DNA from: Sodiomyces alkalinus F11
Lineage: Eukaryota; Ascomycota; Sordariomycetes; Glomerellales; Plectosphaerellaceae
Direction: 5' to 3'
Assembly (NCBI RefSeq): GCF_003711515.1
Contig: NW_021167080.1
Location: 4,284,381 to 4,348,380, forward strand
Length of the DNA stretch: 64,000 nt
The notes beneath the pieces are model-generated. The model was not told the DNA's origin. It did not search any database and saw only the letters and a program-made list of their open reading frames with translations. Shown in pieces: positions 1 through 12,900 of this stretch. The translations under genes were made by a program, and so were the position numbers. How positions within the stretch are numbered: the stretch's first letter is position 1; the number at the start of each line of letters is the position of its first letter.

Positions 1-1
1 C

Positions 2-690
2 GTGGGTTCGCATAGCCGGAGCCACCCGCTGTCGCAGGCGGCGCAGGCGGCGACGCAAGGATCGTCGATGGACGTGGAACACGACTCGGAGCAGCAGCAG
101 CAGCAGGACACGCAAGCCGAGGGCGGGAAGAAAGAGGACGAGATCCCGCAGGAGCTTCTACGAAAGTACATATTGTATGCGCGCGAACGTGTGTCGCCCA
201 AGCTCTATCACATGGACGAGGACAAGGTGGCGCGACTGTTTTCCGACATGAGACGGGAGTCGCTGGCGACGGGAGCGTATCCCATTACGGTGAGTTTTCC
301 TTTTTTCCTTTTTTTTTTTCCAAATGCATAAAATCGGTCCAGAAATGCACAGACAGTCTAACCCAAGCGCACACACACAAGGTTCGTCATCTGGAAGCCG
401 TCATCCGCATCAGCGAGGCATTCTGCCGGATGCGTCTCTCGGAGTACTGCTCGTCGCAAGACATGGACCGCGCCATCGCGGTGACGGTAGAAAGCTTTGT
501 CGCCAGCCAGAAGCTCAGCTGCAAGAAGGCCTTGGCGCGGGCGTTTGCCAAGTATACGCTGGGAAGGCCACGGCCGGGCGCGAGCGGTGGCAGCGGCAGT
601 GGCAGTGGCAGCGGCGGTGGCAGCGGCGGTGACAACTCCCAGCGCAGGGCGGGACGGCCATCGAGGCGAGTAGGGTCTGTCGCTGCCTGA
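2..690 (+). CDS. mcm2: DNA replication licensing factor MCM2, C-terminal part (5' truncated by window edge)
   Basis: The last ~198 residues of the MCM2 subunit of the MCM2-7 replicative helicase, which unwinds DNA at replication forks in the nucleus. Two exons are visible, 2-289 and 382-690, separated by a 92-bp phase-0 intron (GTGAGT donor, CTAAC branch-like site, AAG acceptor). The join gives the C-terminal helical segment typical of MCM2: [16 protein letters not shown], then [20 protein letters not shown], then [19 protein letters not shown] and [14 protein letters not shown]. The N-terminal domain and AAA+ core lie upstream of the window. The end is odd: after the conserved KYTLGRP the protein continues with a Gly/Ser-only run and a short basic tail before the TGA at 688-690. 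Family assignment comes from recognised MCM2 C-terminal sequence; the intron is inferred from the frame shift. Confidence 0.9.
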
Positions 691-1348
691 CCCAGACAAG
701 CGAACTGTATATAATGGAAAGCTTGTTTGTTGGGGAGGTCTGACGAGGGATGGCTGGAAGGGATACCTAGGAACGACGCCTATGAGTGAGTTTGTGTTGC
801 ATTTTATGACGGTTGCTTCTGTGCTGGTTGGGAAGAAAATGATCAGGCAATGGTAATTGATAATTCTGGGTTCATATATTAAACTGTTCTTATTTCCGAG
901 TTGTATGGGATTATATTCTGGTTGGGGGGTTCTGATCTCCATCTCCGTAATAGTGTGAGGTAGAGAGAAAGAGTCGGGGTCGTCTCTTTGCATCAACCGA
1001 GTTCTGTTGGACAGTTCGGGTTTGTACGGAATACGGAGTAACTACACTGTACGGATATTTAGTACTAATCAGTTAGTAATCATTTGCCCCGAGCCTTTCC
1101 CAAATGGGGAATCATGTCATGTCCACGTCTAGCCGGGGGATTAGGCAACATCGACCAATCGATATGGGGAGAGGGATAAGGTATAGATACTATTTTTAGG
1201 ACAGAGCCAATTAATGTCTTGGCACTGTCCGCGTAGAAACGTACCTCAACCAGCAATGCCGCCATCAGGGACAGAAGTAATTACCTTATTAATAACCAAC
1301 TCACCCGTCGCCACCAACAGAGGTGGGATGTCCTCCGAAGTGATTAGC

Positions 1349-1376
1349 GGGTTGCGGGTTGCGGGTTGCGGGTTGC
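1349..1376 (+). repeat. GGGTTGC heptanucleotide tandem repeat, 4 copies
   Basis: Four perfect head-to-tail copies of GGGTTGC in non-coding DNA. The G-run plus TT composition resembles telomere-like units but differs from TTAGGG. Confidence 0.9.
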
Positions 1377-2265
1377 TGCATTTTGGTTCTTTTTGTCTCG
1401 AGCTTCCTTCGGGAGTGCTCGTAGCAATTAAATGCGGAACGACCCGAACGGAGGAGCAATACCTTAGGTACAACGGTGGCGGGCCCGTTATCTCCAACTC
1501 ATCCTCGTCCATCCCTTTATTCGGTGGCTGTTACGTTGGGGACTTGGACCCTTCTCCTCTCCGGGCCCCCCTGTTCCTCGACCCTGATCCCTGAATCCCA
1601 GTTATGTTCAAGTCTCGTGGGCAGCGGTCGCTAATTCTGGTCCAAGCTCCTCTCAACCCATTTTCCTACCTACCTTACTTTACCTAGCCCCCAAAAATGC
1701 TGCTACCTACCTTATTCCAGCCCTGTTTATTCCTGCGTCTCTTTTCTCATAATATTCTATGAAAAAATAACGTTGCGACGTGTTACACCAATTATCAATT
1801 AGGCATCTAATTCTGTTTTTGTGTTTTGCGTGTGTGTCTCTTTTTTTATTTTTTGCTTCTCTCTCTCTCTCTCTCTCTCTCCTCGGTCCATCTCGAATAA
1901 TCACAATCATCTTAGACACCTTGTTCGCTCCTCTTCACTACCTCTTGAGAGTCCTTGCACTGCAAGGGTCAATTGTCTACGAGGAAAGGAGAAAAAAGAA
2001 CGGTTGTTGGTTCTTGATTTTCCGTCCTTGGCTTATATGCTTATGCGATCTGCTGTTTGTCCTTTGCGACAGCCTGTTGGGTCTCCCTTTCTGCGCTTAT
2101 CCGCCCGCAGTCTACCAAAGCATCGAGTTCGAGTTGCTTCACTGCTGGCAGCCCTTCCTATGCATGCAAGCCTTCGAACAAAGCAACTAAACTAAGTCTT
2201 GGAGGATTCGAAAGGCCGGGCCATTCGAGGCATTTGGAGTCTTTGTTCGTACGAGCGACAAGGGT

Positions 2266-2300
2266 TACTCCCTACTCCCTACTCCCTACTCCCTACTCCC
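2266..2300 (+). repeat. TACTCCC heptanucleotide tandem repeat, 5 copies
   Basis: Five perfect copies of a 7-bp pyrimidine-rich unit ending 93 bp upstream of the ATG at 2394. It probably lies in the 5' leader. The reading frame stays open through it, but no ATG precedes 2394 in that frame, so the repeat is taken as untranslated. Confidence 0.85.
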
Positions 2301-2393
2301 ACCACCACTGGCTTGCCATGGTCGAATCCCCATTCGGGGTACCCGCAGCATAGGGAGCGTGAATCAGACAACCCAAGCAACCGACGGGTAATC

Positions 2394-5300
2394 ATGTCTG
2401 AAAACGACAACCTGCACCAGGAGCCGCCTTTCAGGATGGGCCCGGTGTCAGAAGAGGATGAGCTTCGCCCAACCCTCCTCGCATCGGCCAACTCCTTTTC
2501 TTTCACTCCAGCGCAGACCCCGCCTCTGCCCACTTCACCTACTCCTCTTAACCATGTCAGCCATGATGGTGTCAACCGCTGCTCCATCTTCCGTCGCGAT
2601 GGCTACCAGCGCATGCCGTCCGACGACGCGATAGACCTTGCCGACTTTCACGACGTTCGGGACCCATCTTCACGCCCATCCAGCCGCCCACGCCCACGCC
2701 CTCGCCCTCTCGACTTGGACGAGTCTGACGGCCCTAGTCCCAGTAGCCCGATGATCCCTCAACACACTCAACACATTCAACATACGAGGTCTATTCCTCG
2801 TGTGCCCGTCGGCTCCAAGGCCAGCACACCCGCAACCCCTCGTTCGTTCCAAGCCCTCATGGAGACACCACCCGACTTGAGCGCCGCCTCGCCTCCCCCG
2901 CCCGCCTATTCCGCCTCTTCGTCGCCGCGAAAGTCTCCAGCCTCCCGCTTTAGAGCTTGGCTGTCTGGATCACGGACCCCGTCGGCGGACACGGACAACA
3001 CGGCCCGTCCCTCGTACGACGATGCGCAACAGTCGGGGCTAGTTTCGCCTGGCATCGTCATCACCGGTGCCGCGGATACTACCTGTGAAGACGTCGGTCT
3101 GGGAAACACGGACCGATCGGGTCATACACTCGGGCCGAATTTTCATACTACTACGACTACTACTCAGAATATCGCCAACCAAAACGGTGACCGTGACGAC
3201 GATGACGACGACGACGACGACGACGACAAACCCCTCAGTACACGATATAGTATGTGCCTCTGAGGATCTTCCGCTTTGTTTCGTCTTCGACCTCGCGTGC
3301 CAGTCAAAAACTCGAAGCCATGTCCGGGCAGAAGTGTTTTTGTTTTGCAAGTGTTTATGTTTTGCTAACCTCCTCACTTTTTTTTTTCACCCCAGACGAA
3401 CCGCCGAACTACTGTAGTTCGAAAAAGGACGTCTACATGAGCCGTGCCTCTTGGCTGTCCATCTCCATCCTCGTCTTGTCCATCTACTCCACCGCCCTCA
3501 GCTGCCTCTGGTTCCTCGTCGCCATCATCCAGCCGCGATGGGGCCGCGCCATCTCCACCAGCGGCGGCATGGCCCCATCGACCGCCTCCGTCCTTACCAC
3601 GCTGTTCGCAAAGACCATTGAAATGTCTTTCGTCACCGTCTTCATCTCTTTCCTCGGCCAGGTTCTGACCCGCCGTTCCTTCATCAAGGGAGCAGGCGGC
3701 ATGACGCTGGCCGAAATGACCATGAGGAACTGGGTTCTTGTTCGTGATGCTTTTTTTTTCTTTTCTTTTCTTTCCTTTTCTTCCTCTTTCCCCCTTTAAT
3801 TTTTTTTTTTCCGTCTTTATCGATCAGTTGTAAGCTGATTTTATGTGTCCTTCGTGCGACAAACAGCAACCGGGGTCTCTCATCACCCACTGGCAGACGC
3901 TTCCCTCTGCCGGTCTCACGTTCCTCGGAGCCGTCTCCTTGACCGCCACCCTCGCCGCCATGTTTTACACCACCGCGTCCGAGGCCATGGTCACGCCAAA
4001 GCTCAAGTATGGCGGCTGGGAGAGGAAGCTGCTGGAAGGTCGCGTTCGCTCCTCGTATGCCAATCCCAACTTTGTCAACGAGGCCTGTCTCAGTCCACTG
4101 CGTCAGTTGGATCCCATGGGCGAACTGACGGCCGGCGGCTCCTGTCTTGACGTTCAATTCTCGGGACAATGTAAGAAAGACCTCAACTGTCATCTTTTAC
4201 CGTCCCCCTTCTCCCCCATTGATAGACGGGTGGTCAACTGACCTTCACTGAAGCATACCGCAACTTCATGTCCTTCTTGGCCGCATGGCAGGATATCCAG
4301 ATGACAGGGGTCGGCCGGGAGGAACACATCAAGCGGAGACCGGTCGGCACAGCGATACTGCATGACAACACCACCATGACGTCGGCTTGGATCGACGCCG
4401 AGCACGCGGACGTGGCTGGGCTCTTCGACAAGTACGGTCGCATCATCAATAACGTCACCCTGGCCATGCCGCACCCAGGCGTGTACGCTGCAGCCACCGA
4501 TCCGGTCAACGGAATCCTCCAGCCGCAAGAGCTGTCAGATGTGGGCGAGTATACCATCAAGGCCAGCGTCGTGTCGCCGGCGGTCAACGTCATGTGCGTC
4601 AATATGGACGAGGACGAGCTCGCCCCTCTGGTCTACACCACATGGGAGGACGCTGAGGTGGAAAGGACCGGTGTGGATGACCAGATAATCGGCCACGAGA
4701 GGTGGAATGAAGAGGTGCCGGTCATTGCGGAGGATGAGTGGCTGAACCGAACTGCGGTGGACGACATTTTCCGATGGGGTCCGAAATATCAGAGACGACC
4801 ACCCGTCTTTCAGCTCGTAGGTGGTTTTTTCTTCTGTTTTTTTCTTCCTTTTCTTCTTCTTTTCTTTTCAGGACTAACCCGACAACTGGTAGTATCCTGC
4901 CGATTTCAACATGTTGGTGAACACCTCTTACGTTGGGCCACATGCCGAATGGAACCAACCAAGTCGAGATGCAATCTACGTTCTCGCCAAGCCCGCCTCC
5001 ATGGCGAACTATACCCTCTGCGAGATGCGGTCCTGGGTATCTCCTTATTGTTCGACTCATTTCAACATCTCCGGCACAGCTGGTGCCCATCTGCGTGCGC
5101 ACTGCGAGGATCCGGATGACGTGGACAGTTATGTCGGAGCCTTCCCGGACGTAACCTGGTCGATTCCCAACGCCGACTGGGCAGTATGTGTTTTCCTCCC
5201 TCCCCTTCCTCCACTTCCCCCACTTCCTCCACTTCCTCGTTTCCCTTTTACTAAACCATGTGTCCAGAACCTTGCCGACCAATGGCGCCTCTCCATGGAC

Positions 5301-5999
5301 CTCAACGGCGGCACTTACAACGTCAATGCGTCCAACGCCCGTATCCTATCACAGCTCGTGCTCTCCCATCCCTCCCTCAACGCCGCGCTCCCTTCCATCG
5401 CCGAAGCCCTGGCCGTGCTCTCGTCCTCCACCCTGAGCATCGCCTCCCTCTCCACCCCCTTCGTCCACTACTGGGAGCACCCCTTCCCGATCCTAGAAGC
5501 CCCGGGCGCGCTGCAACCCTTCAACGCGTCGATCCGCACGCAGGAATACACGTCCTCGCACACCTTCGCCTGGCACAACATCTTCCACGTCGTCCTCTTT
5601 CTCGTCTTCGCCATCAACAGCTTCTGCCTCGCCTACCTCCTGGCCCGCTCCGGCCTAGTCACCGACTTCACCGAGCCGCAGAACCTCTTCGCCCTCGCGG
5701 TCAACTCGCCGCCCAGCGGGGCCGTGAGCGGTTCGTGCGGCGCGGGACCTGATTCCAGGGCTCTGGTCGCACCGTGGCGGGTCGGCTTTGCGCGGAGCGT
5801 GAATCATTACTTCTTCGAAGAGGCTGGGCCGAGGGCGGTGGCGTCGGGGAAGAGGGGCGGACGGGGTTGGGGCGGAAAGCCTGCAAATACGAGTGGGTAT
5901 GACGAGGGCGGTGGGGATGGAGGCGAAGCGGGAGGGAAAGGGACGGGCGGTAAGAGGAGCAGCTTTAAGACGTTGAGCTCGAGTCGCTCGTGGTTGTGA
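2394..5999 (+). CDS. Large multi-pass membrane protein of unknown function, 6 exons, 1029 aa
   Basis: I do not recognise a named family. Exons: 2394-3249, 3396-3739, 3867-4170, 4254-4816, 4893-5183, 5268-5999. All introns are GT-AG, 76-146 bp, and phases match throughout. Residues 1-290 are disordered, rich in Pro/Ser, with an acidic Asp run just before the first membrane segment. Hydrophobic spans sit near residues 303-330, 350-377 and 414-437. A long, probably lumenal or extracellular, Cys- and Asn-containing region follows with several N-glycosylation sequons, for example NNVT, NTSY and NISG. A last span lies near 888-912, then a Gly-rich basic tail. The topology (disordered head, three spans, large ectodomain, final span, tail) recurs in uncharacterised Pezizomycotina membrane proteins. 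The start is the first in-frame ATG. The last intron (5184-5267) is a multiple of three and stop-free, so its retention would insert a Leu-Pro-Pro-rich stretch. Confidence 0.8.
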
Positions 6000-6873
6000 A
6001 TAGATCTGTGGCTTGTTCGCTTCCTACTGTTCACCTTCCGGCTGATCCGGAAATCGGCGACTGCCTCAAGGGGTATAGGGGACTCCGGGACCGGTTTAAA
6101 TTCGGGCCTGTGCCCCTAGCTTTCTCCTTCAAGTTCGGATATCACGGAATACTGCTTTATGCCTACTGGGCAGTCTTTGCGAAAAGCTTCAAAAGCAGCG
6201 GACTTCGAGATTATGCTTAGGTGATACGCGTGTAGACTCCTACTGTGTCTCAACAACGTTCAGAGCTGCCAAGAGCTGTCATGATCGCCAAGTATCCCGC
6301 CAAGTACGCCAAGCTCACGGTTCCGGGCGATTGTTTTACGGATATTTCTTATTTGCTATTTTTAGGTATCTTTTCCATATTTTTATTTTATTAGACTGCA
6401 AAGTAACGAGAGAATAAAAGATTCTAAATTACCATCTCACACCCTGACGATGATGGCTCCCCCTGTCTCGCTCATGCCAAGCTGTCATGAGAGAGAGGGG
6501 GGAAAAAACCACTCGACCGTGAAGCAATACACACCTCAACTCTACTGCCGAGGCCAAGGAAATGGGATAGGCCAAGAGATCGTCAAAATGCTCCCCCCAT
6601 AAATCCACCGAATCCACCCAAACGGCGCACCCACATACGCATACATACACGCCCCCCACATAACTGCGAACGTCCCTTCCCCTTCATACTTTGTAAAGCC
6701 ACGATGCCCGTCGCATATGTGACATTTCTTTGCACGACTGTTCCGTTCCCGCGACGTAGTCCCGTCTTATGGCCTCGGAGGGGAACGGAATTTAGGTGGC
6801 AAAATATTCGGCGGTCAAAACGGGTTTGCACCAAGTCGAGAAGGTAAAAAATAAAAAATAAACCAAGGAGTGG
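6000..6873. other. Intergenic between two convergent genes
   Basis: No supported gene. An AATAAA at 6413-6418 could serve as the polyadenylation signal of the 1029-aa gene. An A-rich run at 6846-6862 lies just beyond the stop codon of the small minus-strand gene and could be its 3' UTR. Confidence 0.5.
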
Positions 6874-7074
6874 TTAGATTCGTTGGGAGACACGGGCCTC
6901 CTTCTCGGCCCTCTTGCGCGAGATGTACTTGTAGAGGAGCACGGCGAGGATCCCGATACCGACGGCACCGAGAATGCAGAAGACGATTACGACGCCGGGT
7001 TCTTGCGCTGCCCAGTTGCGTTTCGCGAGTTGGTGCGCCGCATCGCGGGCGACGATGGCGTTGATGGCAGGCAT
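6874..7074 (-). CDS. Small single-span membrane protein, 66 aa
   Basis: Intronless small ORF with a true ATG (complement of 7072-7074) and a TAA stop. The N-terminal ~26 residues are polar (MPAINAIVARDAAHQLAKRN...). One strongly hydrophobic segment (VVIVFCILGAVGIGILAVLL, residues 28-47) follows, then a basic, Lys/Arg-rich cytosolic-type tail (YKYISRKRAEKEARVSQ). There is no signal-peptide cleavage pattern, so a single-pass or tail-anchored membrane protein is likely. The function is unknown. A coherent N-out/C-in charge pattern and the absence of low-complexity sequence argue that it is real. The flanks have no other gene for about 870 bp on one side and 2.5 kb on the other. Confidence 0.6.
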   Translation of the reverse strand: MPAINAIVARDAAHQLAKRNWAAQEPGVVIVFCILGAVGIGILAVLLYKYISRKRAEKEARVSQRI

Positions 7075-9622
7075 CTTCGCGTAGGGGATTTGTCGCGGGA
7101 AAGTGTGGGAGTTTGGAAGACGTTAGATCGAGAAAGGAAAGATTTGTCTAGTGGACGGCCAGTCAGTGAGAGGTCTGACGATGCGAAATGCGACGAAAAT
7201 AATAATCAATGCTTGCATGCAGATGATCGCATATGGCATCTGCAACACCACAGAGCAGAATGATGCCCGCACCGCGTCCACGTGGGTCACGGGTGTGCCA
7301 CTCAGGGCAATATGACGAAGGCGACGATTGGCGAATGAATGGAAATTGTGTAGCCATTTGACGGCAATTTTCCATTGGGTTTCTTCCTCCTTTGAAAGAG
7401 ACGAGGGCAGAGTAATGGAGGAGAAAAGAAAGGTATCCCTACCTCAATGGCGCACAGGCACAGACACAGACAGTCGCTTGGAGGTCTGCTCCGACTAGAC
7501 TCGTTTGACTGAAGGTGAACATTAAGACATGGTCCAAAATGAGGTATTACACACCGTCATCCATTGATGTACATCATACCTTGTCAGTAGCAAGAAGCCA
7601 ACGGAATTTGCTCGATATCGAGGATGGCTGCACGAGTGGGTCGAGCGGCGAGAGGTGATGAGGTGCGAGGCTGCCAGATCGAGGTGTTTAGGAGAAAAAG
7701 TAAAATGGGAGAATAAAAAAAGGAAGAAAAGAAAAGAAAAAGAAAAAAAGGTAGAGGGGATTTAGAGGATAAGAAAGAGAGCTGGAAGAAAAGCTTGTGT
7801 CATGCTTTCGGAAACAGCCCGGGACCCCCCGCAAAGGTGTGTCTACCAGAGTCTTGCCTACAGGACGCAGTATACACATCGTACAGCAATCGAACGTGAA
7901 GGTAATGGTACTGCGATATCAAAGGCTTCTACTAGCCCAAGCTACTTTGCGAATACTTCCTAGTACACGTCGACCGACGTACCCGGCCAGCCTGACCCAA
8001 AGGTTGTGACCTGCAGACCTGCATGCCGTGCGCCGGACGGAGCCCACATACGGCCACATACCATGACAAGAAAGGGATACCTCTAGGCCAAAAACAGCTT
8101 GGATTGCGGCAGAAAAAGCTTGTCGGGCTCGGCAGGCCGGCATCACCCACATGCGCCAGCGTGGAAAGCACGGATGAAAGAAAGACGACGTGACCGGAAA
8201 CAACATGGGAGATATAAGTCAGACTGACGGGCGAGTCACGTGACCGGACGTAACTCGGGATTCTTCCGGTCGCTTTTCTTCTGTTCTTCGGCGCACAAGG
8301 TTTGATGACTAACATTGAAACTTCTCACGAGGAACAATAGAACAATAGACGCCGCCAATACAAGAAAGAAGGCCTTTTCGACGTGGCAAGTCGCCATGGA
8401 AATAAGGTTGGGCCTCCTTGTCGGAGCCCATGGCGACCTATATTTCGGCCCGGGCCATCTCCATCTATATCATCTCCCGTGTTCTAAGCCGTCTGTCGGC
8501 CAGTGTACACCACAGAAAACTCCCATTCGTCGATCATTTTTCTTTTCTCGTTTGACGCGACCTATTGTATCTGCAGAAGGGAGAGGTCGTTGCAGAGACC
8601 GTCGAAGTACCTGAGCTCGAAGCTTCGCTTCACAGGCAGGTTTTCAGCTGGTTCGGGTCACTGCAGCACCCAGCACCATCTGCCAATACCTTAGGCAAAA
8701 GCCGACTTGGGACCTCGGATTTTGGCAAAGGCTCACCGCCTTTTGGCATCCCTATCACTACGTACTTCATTCACACTGTAGAGATAACTGTGTACTGGCT
8801 CTTCGGCCCTTCAACATCGTCTTGTTCGGCACCGGCATCTGGTTACAGACCATGAGTTGCGTTATATACCATGTTCCGCTTGACGTTGTGTGTTTAGGCA
8901 TAGGATGGCTTGTGCAGCTGATCTGAAGTGAGCTGAAATCCATGCGATATCTGTCTGCCATGGCGCATGGGGCGTCCGGTAACCCTGTTCCGGTTCAAAA
9001 GTGGGAGTGCGAAGTAGTATTTTCTAACAAAGATATACTTAACTAAGGTAAGGTACGGAAAGGTAATAAGGTACCTTACCGAGAAAGAAGGAGTGACCCG
9101 AGGGTGGCTGCCTTTCATCATCTGATTAGCTCAGCTTGTCATAATCTGGAAGTGAAGTTCTGTTCTGGGTGGCAGATGCGCGGGGAAAGTGGGGGAGGTC
9201 GGTGAGAGAATGCACACAAGGTAACTACCAAGTAAGAACCAATCAGACACGTGATATTCTGATAAAAGACTCCGTCAGACCCTTTGGCCTTGCTTCGTAC
9301 AGAGAAGGAACTCTGAAGTGGCGCCCTTTTACTGGCTGTTTAGTGGTCGAATAGCACTGATTGGGGGGGACATTGCACTTGCCGCAGGAACCAACACCTG
9401 CCCCCGGCCGCTGACCTCTCACCTTTTTGCGTGCCCATTTTTTTTTCTTTCCCCGGCCCTTTGTTTCCCTTTCCAGGTTTCTTATCGCAAGCTTGCAAAA
9501 GCTCCGACAGTCACGCCGCTTTTCACCACCCCCATCACACATCCGTGACCAATCGCCCATCTCGGCTTGCCAAAGGCGAAGGAGCTGATTCTGTTGCCTT
9601 GACCGGGAAGACAGAGCCAGCG
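7075..9622. other. Long intergenic: divergent promoter region of the 66-aa protein gene and the FHL1-like gene
   Basis: No coding sequence that I can support; the longest open frames lack ATG starts or have no protein-like composition. It includes a purine-rich stretch (about 7690-7760), an AGGTA/TACCTT cluster (9043-9080), a CCAAT box at about 9239 and a pyrimidine-rich AG (about 9430-9477) that could be the acceptor of a 5' UTR intron before the ATG at 9623. Confidence 0.5.
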
Positions 9623-9931
9623 ATGACTTCGTCTAATGCCGGCCAGAATGGCCAGGCGCCCGATATCCCCAAGACGCCATTACCGCCTAAACCTGTTACT
9701 ATCACGAACACGAACACCGCGACGACAACAACTACCAACACCGCCGGCACGGCCAAGATTGGGAGAGATCCTACCGTAGACACGACAACGGCAAAGGCGA
9801 CGAACCCCCCTGGATCCATCAAAGACACTACAGCTGTGGCAGCAACAACCACAACGACCGACGAGCCATCTACCACGGCGACCACAGATACTACTACTGC
9901 TCCCACTTCTGCGGCATCTACTGCTGCTGGT

Positions 9932-9962
<31 letters not shown>

Positions 9963-12900
9963 GTGGTGATGGTGCTGGTGGTAGCCCTACTCCCATTCTG
10001 ACTCCTACAGCCCATGCTCCTCCTCCCTCTGCTCCTGCTAATGCCACCGCCACTACTACCGTCGATTCCTCGAACGATGGCCCATCCCCTCGAGGTCACT
10101 CCCATGTGGCATCACATAACCCTGAGCCTTCGCATCCTCCTCGACATGATGCAGAGGGACCGGAGCATGGGACCACTGTGATGAATGGGCCAAACATGGA
10201 TGCAATGGACGTCGAAATGGTTGACGTCAATGTTGGCACTCTTCCGGAGCAAGACCAACAACAACAACATCAACACCAGCCGCAGCCGCAGCAGCAGCAG
10301 CAGCAGCAACAGCAACAGCCGGATGACATGGAGCTATCGCAACCGCCCGGCGCGCAAACCCCCGTTACCCACCATGACCCCTTCGATATGCCCTTCCCAC
10401 GCACCCCCATCAACCCCATGGACTCCAACGCCTTCATGGCCATGGCTCTTGCTCGCATGGCCGGTGATCAAATGTTGCACCATCATTTGGCTCAGCCACC
10501 CTCCACCGTTACGCCTTCCCAAGTCACCCTCCCTAACCCAATACCCAACGGCAGTGGTCCCCATACTATGCCCACCATCGCCGAGCACACCAGCCAAAAC
10601 CACGTCGACCCCGCAAGCGAAGCCCTCGAGTCTTTTGCCCGCATCGAATTCGCCGATAGCGTTTTCCAGATGACCACCTACGCCGTCATCATCGGTCGCG
10701 ACCAGCGTGCAATGGAACAGGCGCGCCGAGATGAGAGACGTGCCGAGGAATACCGAAAACGAGCCGAGGAAAACGCAAGACTAGGCTTGCCTCCACCGTC
10801 GCCTATCCGCCAAGATGTGAACAAGTTCAGTAAGTCCTATGTCAGCGAGGAAGGAGGCATGCTTGGTCCCGAGTCCGATAGCGACGAGACCGGCCGACCC
10901 AGGAAGAAGCGGAAGACTAGCACCAACGGATCCTCGCAGCAACAGCAACAGGACGCAGACGCGGCTCAAGAAAACCTCATCTCCAATCGACAGTACATCT
11001 CCCACACCCCCGGCGCCGCCGCCGTCGACCTTGCCTCTCTGCGCCCTTCTCCATATCATGTGCCCATCATCGGCATCCACTCACCCGGCCCGGATATCGC
11101 GAGCAAAACGAAGGCCATCTCGAGAGAGCACATGCGCATCCAGTTTAACAAAGAAAAAGGCGTCTTCGAAGGCATTCCCCTGCATAAGAACGGGTTCTTT
11201 GTCGGCGATGTTCTGCACAAGGAAGGCCTAGTCATTCTTCGAAGTGGCGATCATCTGCAGATCAAGGACGTCGATTTCCGCTTCATCATCAACGGCGTAC
11301 CGGAAGGGAAGACGGGCGCCGAGGACGAGGCTGAGGAGGAGGCACGCCCGAAGAACCGATATTCCGAGGGTGGAAAGGAGATGAGCTTGGAGTTCGAAGC
11401 AGCCCACGGGAACGGAAACATGCACGACACAAGCGATTCATCGTCGTTGCTGAGCCCTCCCGCCCCCTCCGATGACGAGGAGTCTTTCGAGATGAGCCCC
11501 AGACCGCTTGGAGAGACCGGTGCCGGTGCCGGTGCCGGTGCCGATACGGGTGCAGGCCCTGCTGGAGGTTATGGTGTGGGTGTGGGTGTGGGTGCGGGTG
11601 CGGGTGCGGGTGTGGATGCTGGTTTTGGTGTCGCTATCGGTGCAGGAACCGAAGCCCGTGCCGAATCGGCGACCGCAATGTCCGAACTAGGTCACCTGGC
11701 ACCCGAACATCTACTCGAGCACGGACTACTACACCCGATGATACCCAAGAAGCGAGGGCCTGGTCGGCCGCCCAAGAATGGAATCATGTCCAAGCGAGAA
11801 CAACGGTTGCTGAAGAAGCAGCAGCAGGAGATGGCGAAGAAGACACTGCCACAACCATCGCCGGGAGAGCCACCGCTGAAAAGGAAAGTCGGGAGGCCAA
11901 GAAAACACCCGCTCCCCGAAGACGGGAGTGAGCGACAGGAAAAGCGCAAGTACAAACCGAGAAGGTCTAAGGAGGAGGGCGGAGAAGGATCCGACGCAGA
12001 GACTCGGGCGAAGGAGAAGAAAGATAAGAAGGCCCGCCCCAAGTCACCCCCTTTGGAGCTCAAGATCGAGGACTATACCGAGGAACAACTCCAAAAGCCG
12101 AACAAGAACTACGGTGTGCTAATCGACGAGACATTGACCGCTGCCCATGCAGAAGGGCGTACCGAAGGTCTTACTCTAAAGCAGATCTACAAGCGGATCA
12201 CCTTGAAGTATCCGTGGTTCTACTTTCACACAGAGACCAAAGGTTGGGAGTCGAGTGTTCGTCATAATCTTATTGGCAACGACGCGTTCAAAAAGGACGA
12301 GACGACCGGCTTGTGGTCGAGAGTACCCGGGGTAGAGCTCGACGCAGGCAAGAAGCGCAAGCAGACATCTCCCGATCGCAACGTTCAGGCGGCCTATACC
12401 GCTTACGGGCATACCATGTATCCCCAATACGCCGGGGCTCCCCACTTGCCGCCTGGTCCACAAGGCTACCAGCCCCAGCAGCCTCAGGGATACCACAGTC
12501 AAGTATACGGTGCTGCACAACAGCCACAAGGCAGTCGACCACCGCAGTACTCGCCTCCGGCGACAGCTCCCGCACCGGGACAGCCTGCCCAACCCGTGGC
12601 ACACCCCGTTGCCCCGGCGCAAGTTCCCGGCTACGGACCGTCTCCTGTCCCGCAAGCATCCACGTACAGCTCTCCGTATGCATCAAGACCTCCCCCGACG
12701 AACATCGGGATCAAGGCAGAAGACGGGACCACGCCGGGAATGACGCCTGCTGTCCCGTCAGCACATGCACCCCAGGCCACCGGAACAGCCATGGTATCTG
12801 CGCCTCCCCACAATCCGAGCGCCGGGTTACATCCCGCATCAGCCGCGACCCGTCTCACGCAGACCCCACCTGTTCAAGCGCAGCCACGCCATGTCATCGA

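Larger units (their letters stand above)
691..2393. other. Intergenic: 3' flank of mcm2 and promoter/leader of the 1029-aa membrane protein
   Basis: No convincing coding sequence. It holds a 7-bp GGGTTGC x4 repeat (1349-1376), CCTACCTTA-type motifs (about 1666-1716), a CT-rich stretch with a (TC)n run (about 1855-1882), and a TACTCCC x5 repeat (2266-2300) just upstream of the next start codon. The pyrimidine-rich end is typical of fungal promoters and 5' leaders. Confidence 0.6.

Noticed and set aside
1349..1376. Possible telomeric repeat
   Set aside because: Unit GGGTTGC differs from the fungal TTAGGG unit, and only four copies occur inside a gene-rich region.
2199..2393. In-frame upstream extension of the 1029-aa membrane protein
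   Set aside because: Begins with TTG, not ATG, and runs through the TACTCCC repeat; the first ATG is at 2394.
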